A DNA stretch of 7,668 bases from Paeniglutamicibacter cryotolerans (GCF_014190875.1 NZ_JACHVS010000006.1:1-7668), one strand, 5' to 3'; positions 1-5,164 are shown, counted from the stretch's first letter. Translations and numbers: made by a program. The notes: generated by a model not told the origin, from the sequence alone.

Positions 1-251
1 CTAAATTGGGCAACTTCCCAAAGCATGTTCCACTGCGAAACTCCTACTTGAAGTTTGATTCCGCTATTTAGGCCTACCCCCATCGGGATAGAAACGTATT
101 CCGGAAGCTCAGGTTCGTCAGGCCGGATGATTCCGTTGTAGATAAAACCGGCTGAAATATTGGACATACGGGGGTACAAGTAAGGGTCGATTTCAGATGC
201 CTCCATGGCATAGGAGTCGTCCTCTAGCGAATCGGATTCCGGGTCATTCAT
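1..251 (-). CDS. N-terminal part (83 full codons) of a 398-aa HTH protein that crosses the window ends
   Basis: An ATG at 251-249 is preceded by a strong Shine-Dalgarno, AGGAGGAG (complement of 262-269), about ten bases upstream. The frame stays open to base 1, where two bases (AG) of the next codon are left. Base 7668 on the minus strand supplies the missing A and the frame continues, so this is the start of the gene listed at 6723-7668. The first 25 residues are very acidic (Asp/Glu/Ser-rich). After them comes a Pro/Gly/Ile-rich stretch, including PEYVSIPMGVGLNSG, that I do not recognise. A promoter lies at 294-322, overlapping the end of the upstream two-membrane-segment gene. I cannot assign a function to this part. 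If the window were linear it would be a truncated gene open at the left edge. Confidence 0.8.
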   Translation of the reverse strand, partial: MNDPESDSLEDDSYAMEASEIDPYLYPRMSNISAGFIYNGIIRPDEPELPEYVSIPMGVGLNSGIKLQVGVSQWNMLWEVAQF

Positions 252-293
252 ATCCAACGAGCTCCTCCTAGAAACGAACCAAAATTTCAAGTG

Positions 294-322
294 AATATAA
301 GAGTTTTCCAGCTACGGCTCAA
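294..322 (-). promoter_or_regulatory. Promoter for the 398-aa HTH protein gene
   Basis: On the minus strand TTGAGC (317-322) is followed after exactly 17 bases by TATATT (294-299). These match the -35 and -10 consensus at 4/6 and 5/6 positions. The predicted start near 286 gives a leader of about 35 bases that contains the AGGAGGAG site. The -35 box lies just inside the 3' end of the upstream two-membrane-segment gene, so the HTH gene can be transcribed independently of it. Confidence 0.55.
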
Positions 323-584
323 TGAGGTTTTGTAAGCCAACAACTGCAGCACCAAAGCTCGTAAGGCCAGCCACGCAGCCTAAGGGCAAGTTGGATGGTG
401 AGGTGCCTAGATAAGTTAGAAATCCTATGATCACACCGACCAAAAGTGACAGAGTTATAACCGCTGCGCTACGGGTAGAAATGAAGCTGGTACGGCTGCC
501 TGGAGCACAGAAATCATCTATGCCGGGTTGATGTTGTGGTGTCTCCACTACTGAGTGGTTCTGATCCGAGATTATCTGCGCCAT
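312..584 (-). CDS. Small protein with two membrane segments (90 aa)
   Basis: Read from the ATG at 584-582 to a TAG at 312-314. The N-terminal ~38 residues are polar. Two hydrophobic stretches follow: residues 39-60 (AAVITLSLLVGVIIGFLTYLG) and 67-88 (PLGCVAGLTSFGAAVVGLQN), joined by a short Pro/Ser loop, which suggests a helical hairpin in the cytoplasmic membrane. The start is uncertain. There is no convincing Shine-Dalgarno, and a TTG at 644-642 would add 20 residues. The gene lies 60 bases upstream of the 398-aa HTH gene on the same strand and about 135 bases downstream of the winged-helix gene. Its role is unknown: holin-like, small effector and membrane-partner functions are all possible, and nothing in the sequence separates them. 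Confidence 0.6.
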   Translation of the reverse strand: MAQIISDQNHSVVETPQHQPGIDDFCAPGSRTSFISTRSAAVITLSLLVGVIIGFLTYLGTSPSNLPLGCVAGLTSFGAAVVGLQNLIEP

Positions 585-720
585 ACCTATATCACGACAT
601 ATCCAGGCGAAAATGTTCCATCGCCGGAAAACAGAGTTCTGCAAGCGGTCAGCGTTGATTGTTCGACTAGCTCAAGTGAAAGCTGCACTCACCGGAAATA
701 GATCGAGCGACACTGCTCAA

Positions 721-1758
721 CTACTTCTTAGCCAGTTTCGTCAGCGGCTGATTGCCTTCTTTATTGGCGGAGGGCTTTGCTTTGGGTGCTGTTTTCTTCG
801 CTAGGGCCTTCGCCCCCTTGACCTCAGTCTCTTTATCCACCACTACAGCCTCTCCCTGGAGTGTGTACACCTTGCGGAGCTTCTCCGTCGTAAACGACAT
901 CAGATTTCCTGGGGGGCCAACTGGCCTGCGTGTCGTTTCCAGCAGACACGCCTCTATGAGTTCCGCGGTTCCGCGGGATCGCATAGAAGCGCTGATGCCA
1001 TATCGTGTGGGGAAGTTCTCGGTAGTGAACCAGACTTCGCTTCCCTGAGGGCTAGCTCGCAATACTTTAAACGGACTCTTACTCGGTTTGTGTCCACCTT
1101 CCTCTTGAAGGATCAGTAGCATTGCCAAACCGGGAGCGCTTAGCTGCTGAAACTTTCCTGAAGTCCAAAGTTTGCTCGAAACCTTGAAGTACAGATCTCT
1201 TTTCAGACCGCCCTTGGAGTATGCCGTCGATGGAAGTCCGTAATCGGAACCGTCGCCTGACTCATCCAGAAGGGTGATCGTCGATACTTCGCCATGTGCC
1301 TTGTCGAGCTTGATGAGATTGAGGTCCTCAAGCCTCTGCAAAGCATTGGCAATTCGACGAGCTCCTTTGCCTGGTGCGTCGGGCAAACCCAAGAGCCCGG
1401 CCCACTGTCGCGCAGAAAGCTTCACACTGAAGGGCTTCTTTGCGCACTTCCAGATCAGGGCGACGTAGAGCATCACGGGTACAGCCGCCCCGCGGCCACC
1501 TCCGCCCGATACCAGCTTATTCAATGGAGCATCTTCGGTGGGATCGTCGTTGCGGACGAACGAGTTACGGATTGGCACCGCTTTGCGCGCCCCTACGCTC
1601 TTGTCTACGACCGCTGCTAGTGATCTGGAATATTCGAGAGCTGCCGCTAAGAGAATGGCCTGTGCTTCCTCTTTTTCAGACTTTTTCAGTGTTTCGACGT
1701 CAACTTCGTCAACGACTTTTTCAGTTGCTGAAGAGGAGGCTGCTGTATTGGTATCCAA
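721..1758 (-). CDS. Double winged-helix DNA-binding protein with basic tail; possible replication initiator
   Basis: 345 aa from a TTG at 1758-1756. An in-frame TAG lies only nine codons upstream, no ATG or GTG intervenes, and GTAGGA sits 12 bases before the TTG. Residues 1-80 are charged and helical. A Gly-rich hinge (KLVSGGGGRG, 81-90) leads into a first winged-helix-like unit at about 91-163 (YVALIWKCAKKPFSVKLSARQ, then ARRIANALQRLEDLNLIKL). A second helical/winged unit spans about 205-300 (LAMLLILQEEGG, then FPTRYGISASMRSRGTAEL). Residues 314-345 are Lys/Ala-rich and probably bind DNA non-specifically. Two winged helices are the architecture of many theta-plasmid initiators, and the gene has its own promoter and an operator-like dyad, which fits an autoregulated Rep. 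A transcription regulator is the alternative. The family name is not certain to me. Confidence 0.75.
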   Translation of the reverse strand: MDTNTAASSSATEKVVDEVDVETLKKSEKEEAQAILLAAALEYSRSLAAVVDKSVGARKAVPIRNSFVRNDDPTEDAPLNKLVSGGGGRGAAVPVMLYVALIWKCAKKPFSVKLSARQWAGLLGLPDAPGKGARRIANALQRLEDLNLIKLDKAHGEVSTITLLDESGDGSDYGLPSTAYSKGGLKRDLYFKVSSKLWTSGKFQQLSAPGLAMLLILQEEGGHKPSKSPFKVLRASPQGSEVWFTTENFPTRYGISASMRSRGTAELIEACLLETTRRPVGPPGNLMSFTTEKLRKVYTLQGEAVVVDKETEVKGAKALAKKTAPKAKPSANKEGNQPLTKLAKK

Positions 1759-1804
1759 TGGAATTTGATGTCCTACATTCTTCTACGGTCAGCGACGGAC
1801 TTAC

Positions 1805-1827
1805 TTGTCACCTACTGTAGTAGACAA
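1805..1827. promoter_or_regulatory. Operator-like dyad in the leader of the winged-helix gene
   Basis: An interrupted inverted repeat has outer arms TTGTC (1805-1809) and GACAA (1823-1827) around an inner dyad CTACT-GT-AGTAG (1812-1823). The halves align with a two-base offset. It lies about 50 bases before the TTG start and downstream of the predicted promoter, a typical place for autoregulation. Confidence 0.35.
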
Positions 1828-1848
1828 TCATTAACTGCAGCACCAATA

Positions 1849-1877
1849 ATTTTTCAGCAACAACTAGCTAGTGTCAA
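1849..1877 (-). promoter_or_regulatory. Promoter for the winged-helix (putative rep) gene
   Basis: On the minus strand a perfect -35 hexamer TTGACA (1872-1877) is followed by a 17-base spacer and AAAAAT (1849-1854, 4/6 match to TATAAT). Transcription would begin near 1842, leaving a leader of about 85 bases that contains the dyad at 1805-1827. Confidence 0.5.
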
Positions 1878-1987
1878 ATATGCCTTGAAATCACAAGGGT
1901 GAATCAACTTACTATGTGCTAGCTTTATAAACACGGCCCTTCAAGGGGGGCCCAGAGGTGGGAAAATGGACCCTCGGTGTTAAACAG

Positions 1988-2015
1988 CAGAAGCCCGCTG
2001 GCAGGCGGGCTTCTG
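1988..2015. terminator. Terminator-like hairpin
   Basis: A perfect 11-bp stem, CAGAAGCCCGC (1988-1998) with GCGGGCTTCTG (2005-2015), encloses a six-base loop. No strong U-tract follows on either strand; the minus side has only CTGTTTAAC. It sits between the divergent winged-helix gene and the 36-aa peptide gene. It could end an unannotated short plus-strand RNA, or a minus-strand RNA coming from the peptide leader. Confidence 0.5.
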
Positions 2016-2110
2016 AATGAAACATTAAGCCAACTGAATGGCTTACAAGGACCTAGATTCCTTGTGTTTAAGACATTTTTCAGTCTAGGTTCTGCTTGAT
2101 TGCCAGTCAA

Positions 2111-2158
2111 GGTGAAACCGCCACGAGCTCCGGCTTTCACCAAGACTCCGGTCTTGGT
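2111..2158 (+). promoter_or_regulatory. Mutually exclusive hairpins in the leader of the 36-aa peptide gene
   Basis: GGTGAAA (2111-2117) pairs with TTTCACC (2135-2141), and the stem extends through CCG/CGG with one bulged base. The last three bases of that stem are also the first three paired bases of a perfect 8-bp hairpin: ACCAAGAC (2139-2146), loop TCCG, GTCTTGGT (2151-2158). Only one of the two can form fully, which is the layout of an attenuator or structured translational control element. The Shine-Dalgarno of the peptide gene lies about 22 bases further on. What would switch it is unknown. Confidence 0.4.
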
Positions 2159-2192
2159 AGGTCCATTCGCTGTCCTTTATAAGGAAAGCCAT

Positions 2193-2303
2193 ATGGATAA
2201 GCAGAAAAAGCGTGATCCATTGGTCGTTGGTACGTTCTTCTTAGCAGTGGGGCGCTTTGCGCTCGCAGCTTGGGAATTTATCAAAGACTTCATGGATCAG
2301 TAA
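2193..2303 (+). CDS. 36-aa hydrophobic peptide
   Basis: ATG at 2193 and TAA at 2301-2303, with a good Shine-Dalgarno, AAGGAAAG (2181-2188). The peptide starts with a charged cluster (MDKQKKRD). A hydrophobic, probably membrane-inserting helix follows at about residues 10-30 (LVVGTFFLAVGRFALAAWEF), interrupted by one Arg, and the end is charged (IKDFMDQ). It has no signal-peptide cleavage site. The gene is a self-contained unit, with a structured leader upstream and a strong terminator 12 bases after the stop. Size and layout resemble type I toxin peptides or leaderless bacteriocins, but the near-neutral charge is not typical of the latter. It shows no homology that I recognise. The gene call rests on the ribosome-binding site and the terminator, not on family membership. 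Confidence 0.6.
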   Translation: MDKQKKRDPLVVGTFFLAVGRFALAAWEFIKDFMDQ

Positions 2304-2315
2304 ATAAGTAAACGG

Positions 2316-2355
2316 CCGGTGGCCCCTTGCAGCTCGTGATGCAAGGGGCCACCGG
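2316..2355. terminator. Bidirectional terminator between the 36-aa peptide gene and the relaxase gene
   Basis: A perfect 16-bp stem, CCGGTGGCCCCTTGCA (2316-2331) with its complement at 2340-2355, encloses an eight-base loop. TCTTT follows on the plus strand and a T-rich TTTACTTATTTAC on the minus strand. It lies between two convergent genes, the peptide (ends 2303) and the relaxase (ends 2432), and probably stops both. Confidence 0.85.
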
Positions 2356-2431
2356 TCTTTATGTTCATACTCCTAATACCTCATGTTCTTAGTCCGCATA
2401 TAGTCCTTGGACACGGAGAGAGGCCCGGTTA

Positions 2432-3178
2432 CTACCGTTCGATTCCTTGGTCTCGGTCAATCTCCGGCGGCCTGAAAACACGCCGTGCGGGCGGCGTTTC
2501 CTGACCCGGAACCCGGGTACCGGGTGGATACGGAAAGCTCGCCCGGTGAATCCTCCAATGCTCTTCCAGAAGCTTTTGCGCCGCGACGCGCTCGGCCTCC
2601 TGCGCCGCCCGGTGCGATACCAGGGCCAGCCCCTGGGCTCTGGCTTGTTCACGTTCGACACTCACCGACTGTTTCGGCTGCACGCTCCGCCGGGGAGCCT
2701 GCTCCAGCCCGTGCTCTCGCTCCAACCGTGTGCAGGCGCTCTGCGCTGCCCGGCGATCGTTGCGCCCATGCCACACCTCCCCCAGATCACTAATCCGGGA
2801 GACGACCAGGTGAACGTGGTCTGCCCCGTGGCGGACCATCACCCACGGATGCTCGGCAAAGCCCAGGTCCTCGGCGAAGGATTGGCCCATGTCGGCCCAC
2901 TCCGCATCGGACAGGACCCGGTCCTGGGCGGTGTTGCGCAGCGAGACGTGCCAGACCGGGTTCTTGATCTCCGCCCGGGTGTTCAGGGCCTTGCGCAGCT
3001 CCCCCGCCCACCGACTCGGCTCGGTCTGCCCCTCCATGCCCAGGTTCGAGGCGATCACGATGCCACCAGGGCGGGTGACTCCCCCGAACTCATACACGTG
3101 CTCATTCGCCTTGCCCACACCGTGCAGGTAGGCCCCAATGTCCCCGGGGTTACGTCCCCGGGTGATGTTCGCAATCAC
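2432..3178 (-). CDS. mobA: Plasmid mobilisation relaxase (MobA/VirD2-like, Relaxase PF03432 type)
   Basis: 248 aa from a GTG (3178-3176) that overlaps the mobC stop codon as GTGA, so translation is coupled. The enzyme would nick oriT and stay covalently attached to the transferred strand. The candidate catalytic Tyr is Y17 (DIGAYLHG). The metal-binding histidines are in RHGADHVHLVVSR (H117, H121, H123), the three-His motif of HUH-type relaxases, preceded by PVWHVSLRN at 75-82. A conserved GRNDRRAAQ block follows at 138-146. Residues 165-248 are a charged helical tail. The protein is short for this family, whose members are often 300 residues or more: the nicking domain is complete but there is no extended C-terminal domain. 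No type IV secretion genes are present, so transfer would need a helper. Confidence 0.9.
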   Translation of the reverse strand: MIANITRGRNPGDIGAYLHGVGKANEHVYEFGGVTRPGGIVIASNLGMEGQTEPSRWAGELRKALNTRAEIKNPVWHVSLRNTAQDRVLSDAEWADMGQSFAEDLGFAEHPWVMVRHGADHVHLVVSRISDLGEVWHGRNDRRAAQSACTRLEREHGLEQAPRRSVQPKQSVSVEREQARAQGLALVSHRAAQEAERVAAQKLLEEHWRIHRASFPYPPGTRVPGQETPPARRVFRPPEIDRDQGIER

Positions 3179-3636
3179 GGCAACTCACCGCGCACCCGGG
3201 CCAGCTCCGCACGCGTCGCCTGAACCGCTTCCAGCAGCTCGGCACCGCCCGGCGCGTGGCCGGAGTTCACCGCCCGCACCAACTGATTCAAGTTGGACCC
3301 CACCCGGCCCAGATCCGCACGCAGCTTCGCCACCTCAGCACCCTGGCCTCGCGGCTGCTCTGCCTCGAGCTGTCCGGTCACCTGCTCCCGCGCCCAGGCA
3401 GAGAGGCCCCGGCTTTCAGCGGCTGCGGTCCAGGCGGCGTGTTCGGCCGCGGTCAGGGACATCGACACCCGACGCGTCCGCGGATGCTCCACCGCTGGCC
3501 GACCACCGGCCCGGGGAGGCACCACCGGCGGGGCCGGCGGTGCCTCAACAGCCGGCGGCGGCGGAGCCGGCACCCCGGTGACGAACGGATTCGCAGAACC
3601 TGAAACAGCCGGTTTCTTCCGCGAGAACAACGACAT
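3175..3636 (-). CDS. mobC: MobC-like relaxosome accessory protein
   Basis: 153 aa from the ATG at 3636-3634. This start is preferred over an in-frame ATG at 3645 because GGAGGGG lies nine bases upstream of it, whereas it directly abuts the other. Residues 20-50 are Pro/Ala-rich linker. Residues 55-88 (RRVSMSLTAAEHAAW, then GLSAWAREQV) look like a ribbon-helix-helix DNA-binding unit. The MobC signature follows at 105-126 (LRADLGRVGSNLNQLVRAVNS). MobC proteins bind near oriT and help the relaxase open and nick it. The stop codon overlaps the relaxase GTG. A TATGAT box (complement of 3763-3768) is a plausible -10; it lies inside the oriT candidate, so transfer and transcription may compete. Confidence 0.88.
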   Translation of the reverse strand: MSLFSRKKPAVSGSANPFVTGVPAPPPPAVEAPPAPPVVPPRAGGRPAVEHPRTRRVSMSLTAAEHAAWTAAAESRGLSAWAREQVTGQLEAEQPRGQGAEVAKLRADLGRVGSNLNQLVRAVNSGHAPGGAELLEAVQATRAELARVRGELP

Positions 3637-3705
3637 ACGAACCATCCCCTCCGAGACCGCACAGCGGTCGAGAACAAGCCCTCCGCAGGAGCAAGGAGCG
3701 ATGAA

Positions 3706-3759
3706 CCGAAACGAAAACTGTCAGCGAGGAACGAGCGATACGACAGTTTCTCGTTACGG
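3706..3759. other. Candidate oriT core: long inverted repeat upstream of mobC
   Basis: Arm CCGAAACGAAAACTGTC (3706-3722) is complementary to 3742-3759 with one mismatch and one bulged base, across a 19-base loop. The right arm can instead fold into a smaller hairpin, GTTTCTC (3746-3752) with GAGAATC (3759-3765). An inverted repeat beside the mobC/relaxase operon is the usual layout of a mobilisable-plasmid oriT, with the nick site just outside an arm. I cannot place the nick site by consensus, so the assignment comes from position and structure only. Confidence 0.5.
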
Positions 3760-3776
3760 AGAATCATACCTTGCAT

Positions 3777-3823
3777 CTGTTCGCGGGCGTCCGACATCGG
3801 AGGAAAATGCCGCGCGCGAACAG
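3777..3823. repeat. 9-bp inverted repeat in the oriT region
   Basis: CTGTTCGCG (3777-3785) is the exact complement of CGCGAACAG (3815-3823). A small CCGA/TCGG dyad (3791-3800) lies in the loop. It stands between the oriT-core repeat and the 16-bp repeat that follows, and may be part of oriT or a binding site for MobC. Confidence 0.5.
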
Positions 3824-3824
3824 G

Positions 3825-3884
3825 GGGCCGGACCCGGGCCCGACGGCCCTCCAAGTGAACACGCGGAGGGCCCGGGTCCGGCCC
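3825..3884. repeat. 16-bp perfect inverted repeat with a nested alternative stem
   Basis: GGGCCGGACCCGGGCC (3825-3840) is the exact complement of 3869-3884. Within the loop GGCCCTCC (3845-3852) pairs with GGAGGGCC (3865-3872), which uses four bases of the outer right arm, so the folds partly compete. There is no U-tract on either side. It could be a cruciform-forming part of oriT, a single-strand origin or a GC-rich terminator. Confidence 0.6.
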
Positions 3885-3914
3885 ATCAACCGCAGCGAAG
3901 CGGAGGTTGATCCG

Positions 3915-3939
3915 GGTGGCACTTGCGAAGCGTGCCACC
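3915..3939. repeat. 8-bp hairpin upstream of the lipoprotein gene
   Basis: GGTGGCAC (3915-3922) and GTGCCACC (3932-3939) are exact complements around a nine-base loop. It lies upstream of a TAGAAT box (3969-3974), a possible -10 of the lipoprotein gene, so an operator role is as likely as a terminator. No U-tract follows. Confidence 0.5.
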
Positions 3940-4009
3940 TACGCAACGGACGCTGTCCCTTCCGCCGATAGAATCACAGCCGCCTGACAAACAATCCGAA
4001 AGAAGAAGA

Positions 4010-4402
4010 ATGAAGAATTTTGCTCTGCCTGTCCTGTTCTCCGTCGTGCTGCTGACCGCAACTGCCTGCGGTGGGAATACTGGCCCTGCCGCTGCTCCCA
4101 CCACTTCTGCATCCACTGTGGGTGAAGTTGCTGCGGCCGCCGGCCAAGGCATCCCGAAGCCCACCGCTGAACAAGAGGCAAAGTTGCTGGCCGCCGTTGA
4201 GAAAATCAATCCTGCATTCATCAACCGGAAGACCGTGGATAACGCACGGAATCAGTGTTCGAGCATTTTGGGGGATTCCCCGGAAGCGAACCTGGTTCGC
4301 TCGGTCAAGACCCGTTTTGAGGGTCTTGGTGTTGAGTCGGTTTCCGATGCCGAGGCAAAGCAGCTGTTGAAAGCAATTCGTACGAACGGATTCTGCAAGT
4401 AG
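4010..4402 (+). CDS. Small secreted lipoprotein
   Basis: 130 aa from the ATG at 4010, after a purine-rich GAAAGAAG stretch. An upstream in-frame GTG/ATG-less extension would precede the signal peptide and is unlikely. Residues 1-20 form a lipoprotein signal peptide: MKNF, a hydrophobic core, then TATAC with C20 as the lipid-modified cysteine (Ala at -3 is a less common lipobox residue). A Gly/Pro/Thr/Ser linker runs to about residue 45. The rest is a compact helical domain whose two remaining cysteines (ARNQC and the terminal NGFCK) could form a disulfide outside the cell. Size and cysteine placement resemble small actinobacterial DUF732-like secreted proteins, but I am not sure of that link. 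Beside an oriT, surface or entry-exclusion roles are conceivable; nothing shows one. Confidence 0.8.
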   Translation: MKNFALPVLFSVVLLTATACGGNTGPAAAPTTSASTVGEVAAAAGQGIPKPTAEQEAKLLAAVEKINPAFINRKTVDNARNQCSSILGDSPEANLVRSVKTRFEGLGVESVSDAEAKQLLKAIRTNGFCK

Positions 4403-4436
4403 TTACCCGGAGTCCTTCCAGGCATCCGGGTAACTA
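4400..4436 (+). terminator. Terminator hairpin of the lipoprotein gene
   Basis: A perfect 12-bp stem, TAGTTACCCGGA (4400-4411) with TCCGGGTAACTA (4425-4436), encloses a 13-base loop. The lipoprotein stop codon TAG is the first base-paired triplet. Only GGAATTT follows, so it is a terminator with a poor U-tract, common in high-GC actinobacteria. Confidence 0.7.
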
Positions 4437-4670
4437 GGAATTTCACGACACATGGTTGAGTGATTCGAACGTTCCATGCGGATCTCGGGGAGAGAAGATC
4501 GGATGCTTTCAGAGTGGAGACGTGCCCGTCACCAGAGCGCGTTTCTTAACCCTGTTGGTTCGTTCCTGGTTATTTCCGGTAGGCAGGTGTTGAGGGAGTT
4601 CTTGTCTGGGCCTAGTGAGTGGTACCGGAAGGCCTAACGGACTTCGCTTCGCTCAGACTCTCTCAACTGC

Positions 4671-4750
4671 GTTTCCCGACCCCAACGCTTCGGTGGGGTC
4701 CTTGACTCAACGCACCACCCCGGGGCATTCGGATGGTGGGGTCAGGAAAC
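4671..4750. repeat. Three-way inverted repeat with competing pairings
   Basis: Arm 4671-4684 (GTTTCCCGACCCCA) is complementary to 4737-4750 with one mismatch. Its inner half, GACCCCA (4678-4684), can instead pair exactly with TGGGGTC at 4694-4700 to form a local hairpin with a nine-base loop. One left arm therefore has two possible partners, as in switching origins or attenuators. Confidence 0.6.
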
Positions 4751-4756
4751 GATGGA

Positions 4757-4810
4757 CCCCCCTAGTGAATCGGGGCGCACTGATGGCGCGGCAAGGATTC
4801 ACTAGGGGGG
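4757..4810. repeat. 15-bp perfect inverted repeat
   Basis: CCCCCCTAGTGAATC (4757-4771) is the exact complement of 4796-4810. The 24-base loop contains a further GCGC/GCGC dyad. The motif CCTAGTGA occurs again as a direct repeat at 4611-4618. The length and GC-run ends suggest an extruded hairpin serving a replication or transfer function. Confidence 0.65.
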
Positions 4811-5129
4811 ACTGTGAAATCTGATTCGGACGGAGCCGGTCGAGGTTTCCTAGAACGCGCTACGGGAATTACTCGCCTGCGCCAGGACTGGGATATGAGG
4901 GGTGAACCGGGGGAGCCGATAACGCTCTTACCCCGCTGGATTTTCTAGCGCTCCGAGTCTGCCTTGATACGCGTTCAATCCCTCTCGGGAAACCCTTTGT
5001 TCTCACTACACCCGGGGGCAAGCCGGTGGTCATTCATCCTGACTCGGCTTCGACATGCCGTGGACGGGTAACTCGCATCCTGCCAGGGATCGAGATACAC
5101 TTGCTATTAAGTTGTTTTGTCAAACTTCA

Positions 5130-5164
5130 CGATAGTCGGGTACCTGCCAGGGTCCCGGCTATCG
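5130..5164 (+). promoter_or_regulatory. Hairpin in the leader of the zinc-finger/HTH operon
   Basis: CGATAGTCGGG (5130-5140) pairs with CCCGGCTATCG (5154-5164), 11 bp including one G-T. The loop contains CCTGCCAGGG, a short dyad also present at 5079-5088. Upstream is AAGTT...AACTT (5109-5127) in an AT-rich patch. The set lies 70-150 bases before the 5234 start, and could be an operator, an attenuator or part of an origin. Confidence 0.45.

Larger units (their letters stand above)
1760..2192. other. Non-coding divergent region with serial hairpins
   Basis: No credible gene lies in these bases. The left part holds the minus-strand promoter and operator of the winged-helix gene. The right part holds serial inverted repeats: 1988-2015; TAAGCC (2026-2031) with GGCTTA (2040-2045); ACCTAGA (2051-2057) with TCTAGGT (2084-2090); and a competing pair at 2111-2158. 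A weak plus-strand promoter, TTGTGT (2062-2067) with an 18-base spacer and TAGGTT (2086-2091), could serve the 36-aa peptide. An origin or counter-transcribed RNA is also possible here. Confidence 0.5.

Noticed and set aside
342..1846. Exact 14-base repeat AACTGCAGCACCAA at 342-355 and 1833-1846
   Set aside because: One such match is not very surprising in a sequence of this size; one copy lies in coding sequence, and no further copies or flanking similarity were seen.
1925..2143. 72-codon minus-strand frame in the region before the 36-aa peptide
   Set aside because: It passes through the terminator-like hairpin and several stems, with no ribosome-binding site or recognisable feature.
2447..3223. 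Long plus-strand frame opposite the relaxase and mobC genes
   Set aside because: Frames antisense to GC-rich genes stay open by codon bias. The relaxase frame carries the catalytic motifs; this one carries none.
3138..3910. Long plus-strand frames opposite mobC extending into the oriT region
   Set aside because: They are Pro/Arg/Ala-rich antisense shadows that cross the inverted repeats. MobC motifs are on the other strand.
4455..4580. tRNA-like T-arm strings (TTCGAA, GGTTCG)
   Set aside because: The flanking bases do not pair as a T-stem and no acceptor or anticodon arm can be drawn.
4615..4824. 69-codon plus-strand frame
   Set aside because: It runs straight through the two major inverted repeats, has no ribosome-binding site and translates the repeats rather than a protein-like sequence.
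4814..4948. 44-codon frame starting GTG after AGGGGGG
   Set aside because: The apparent ribosome-binding site is the right arm of the 15-bp inverted repeat and is only three bases from the GTG. The peptide shows no domain and its codon use is not clearly coding.
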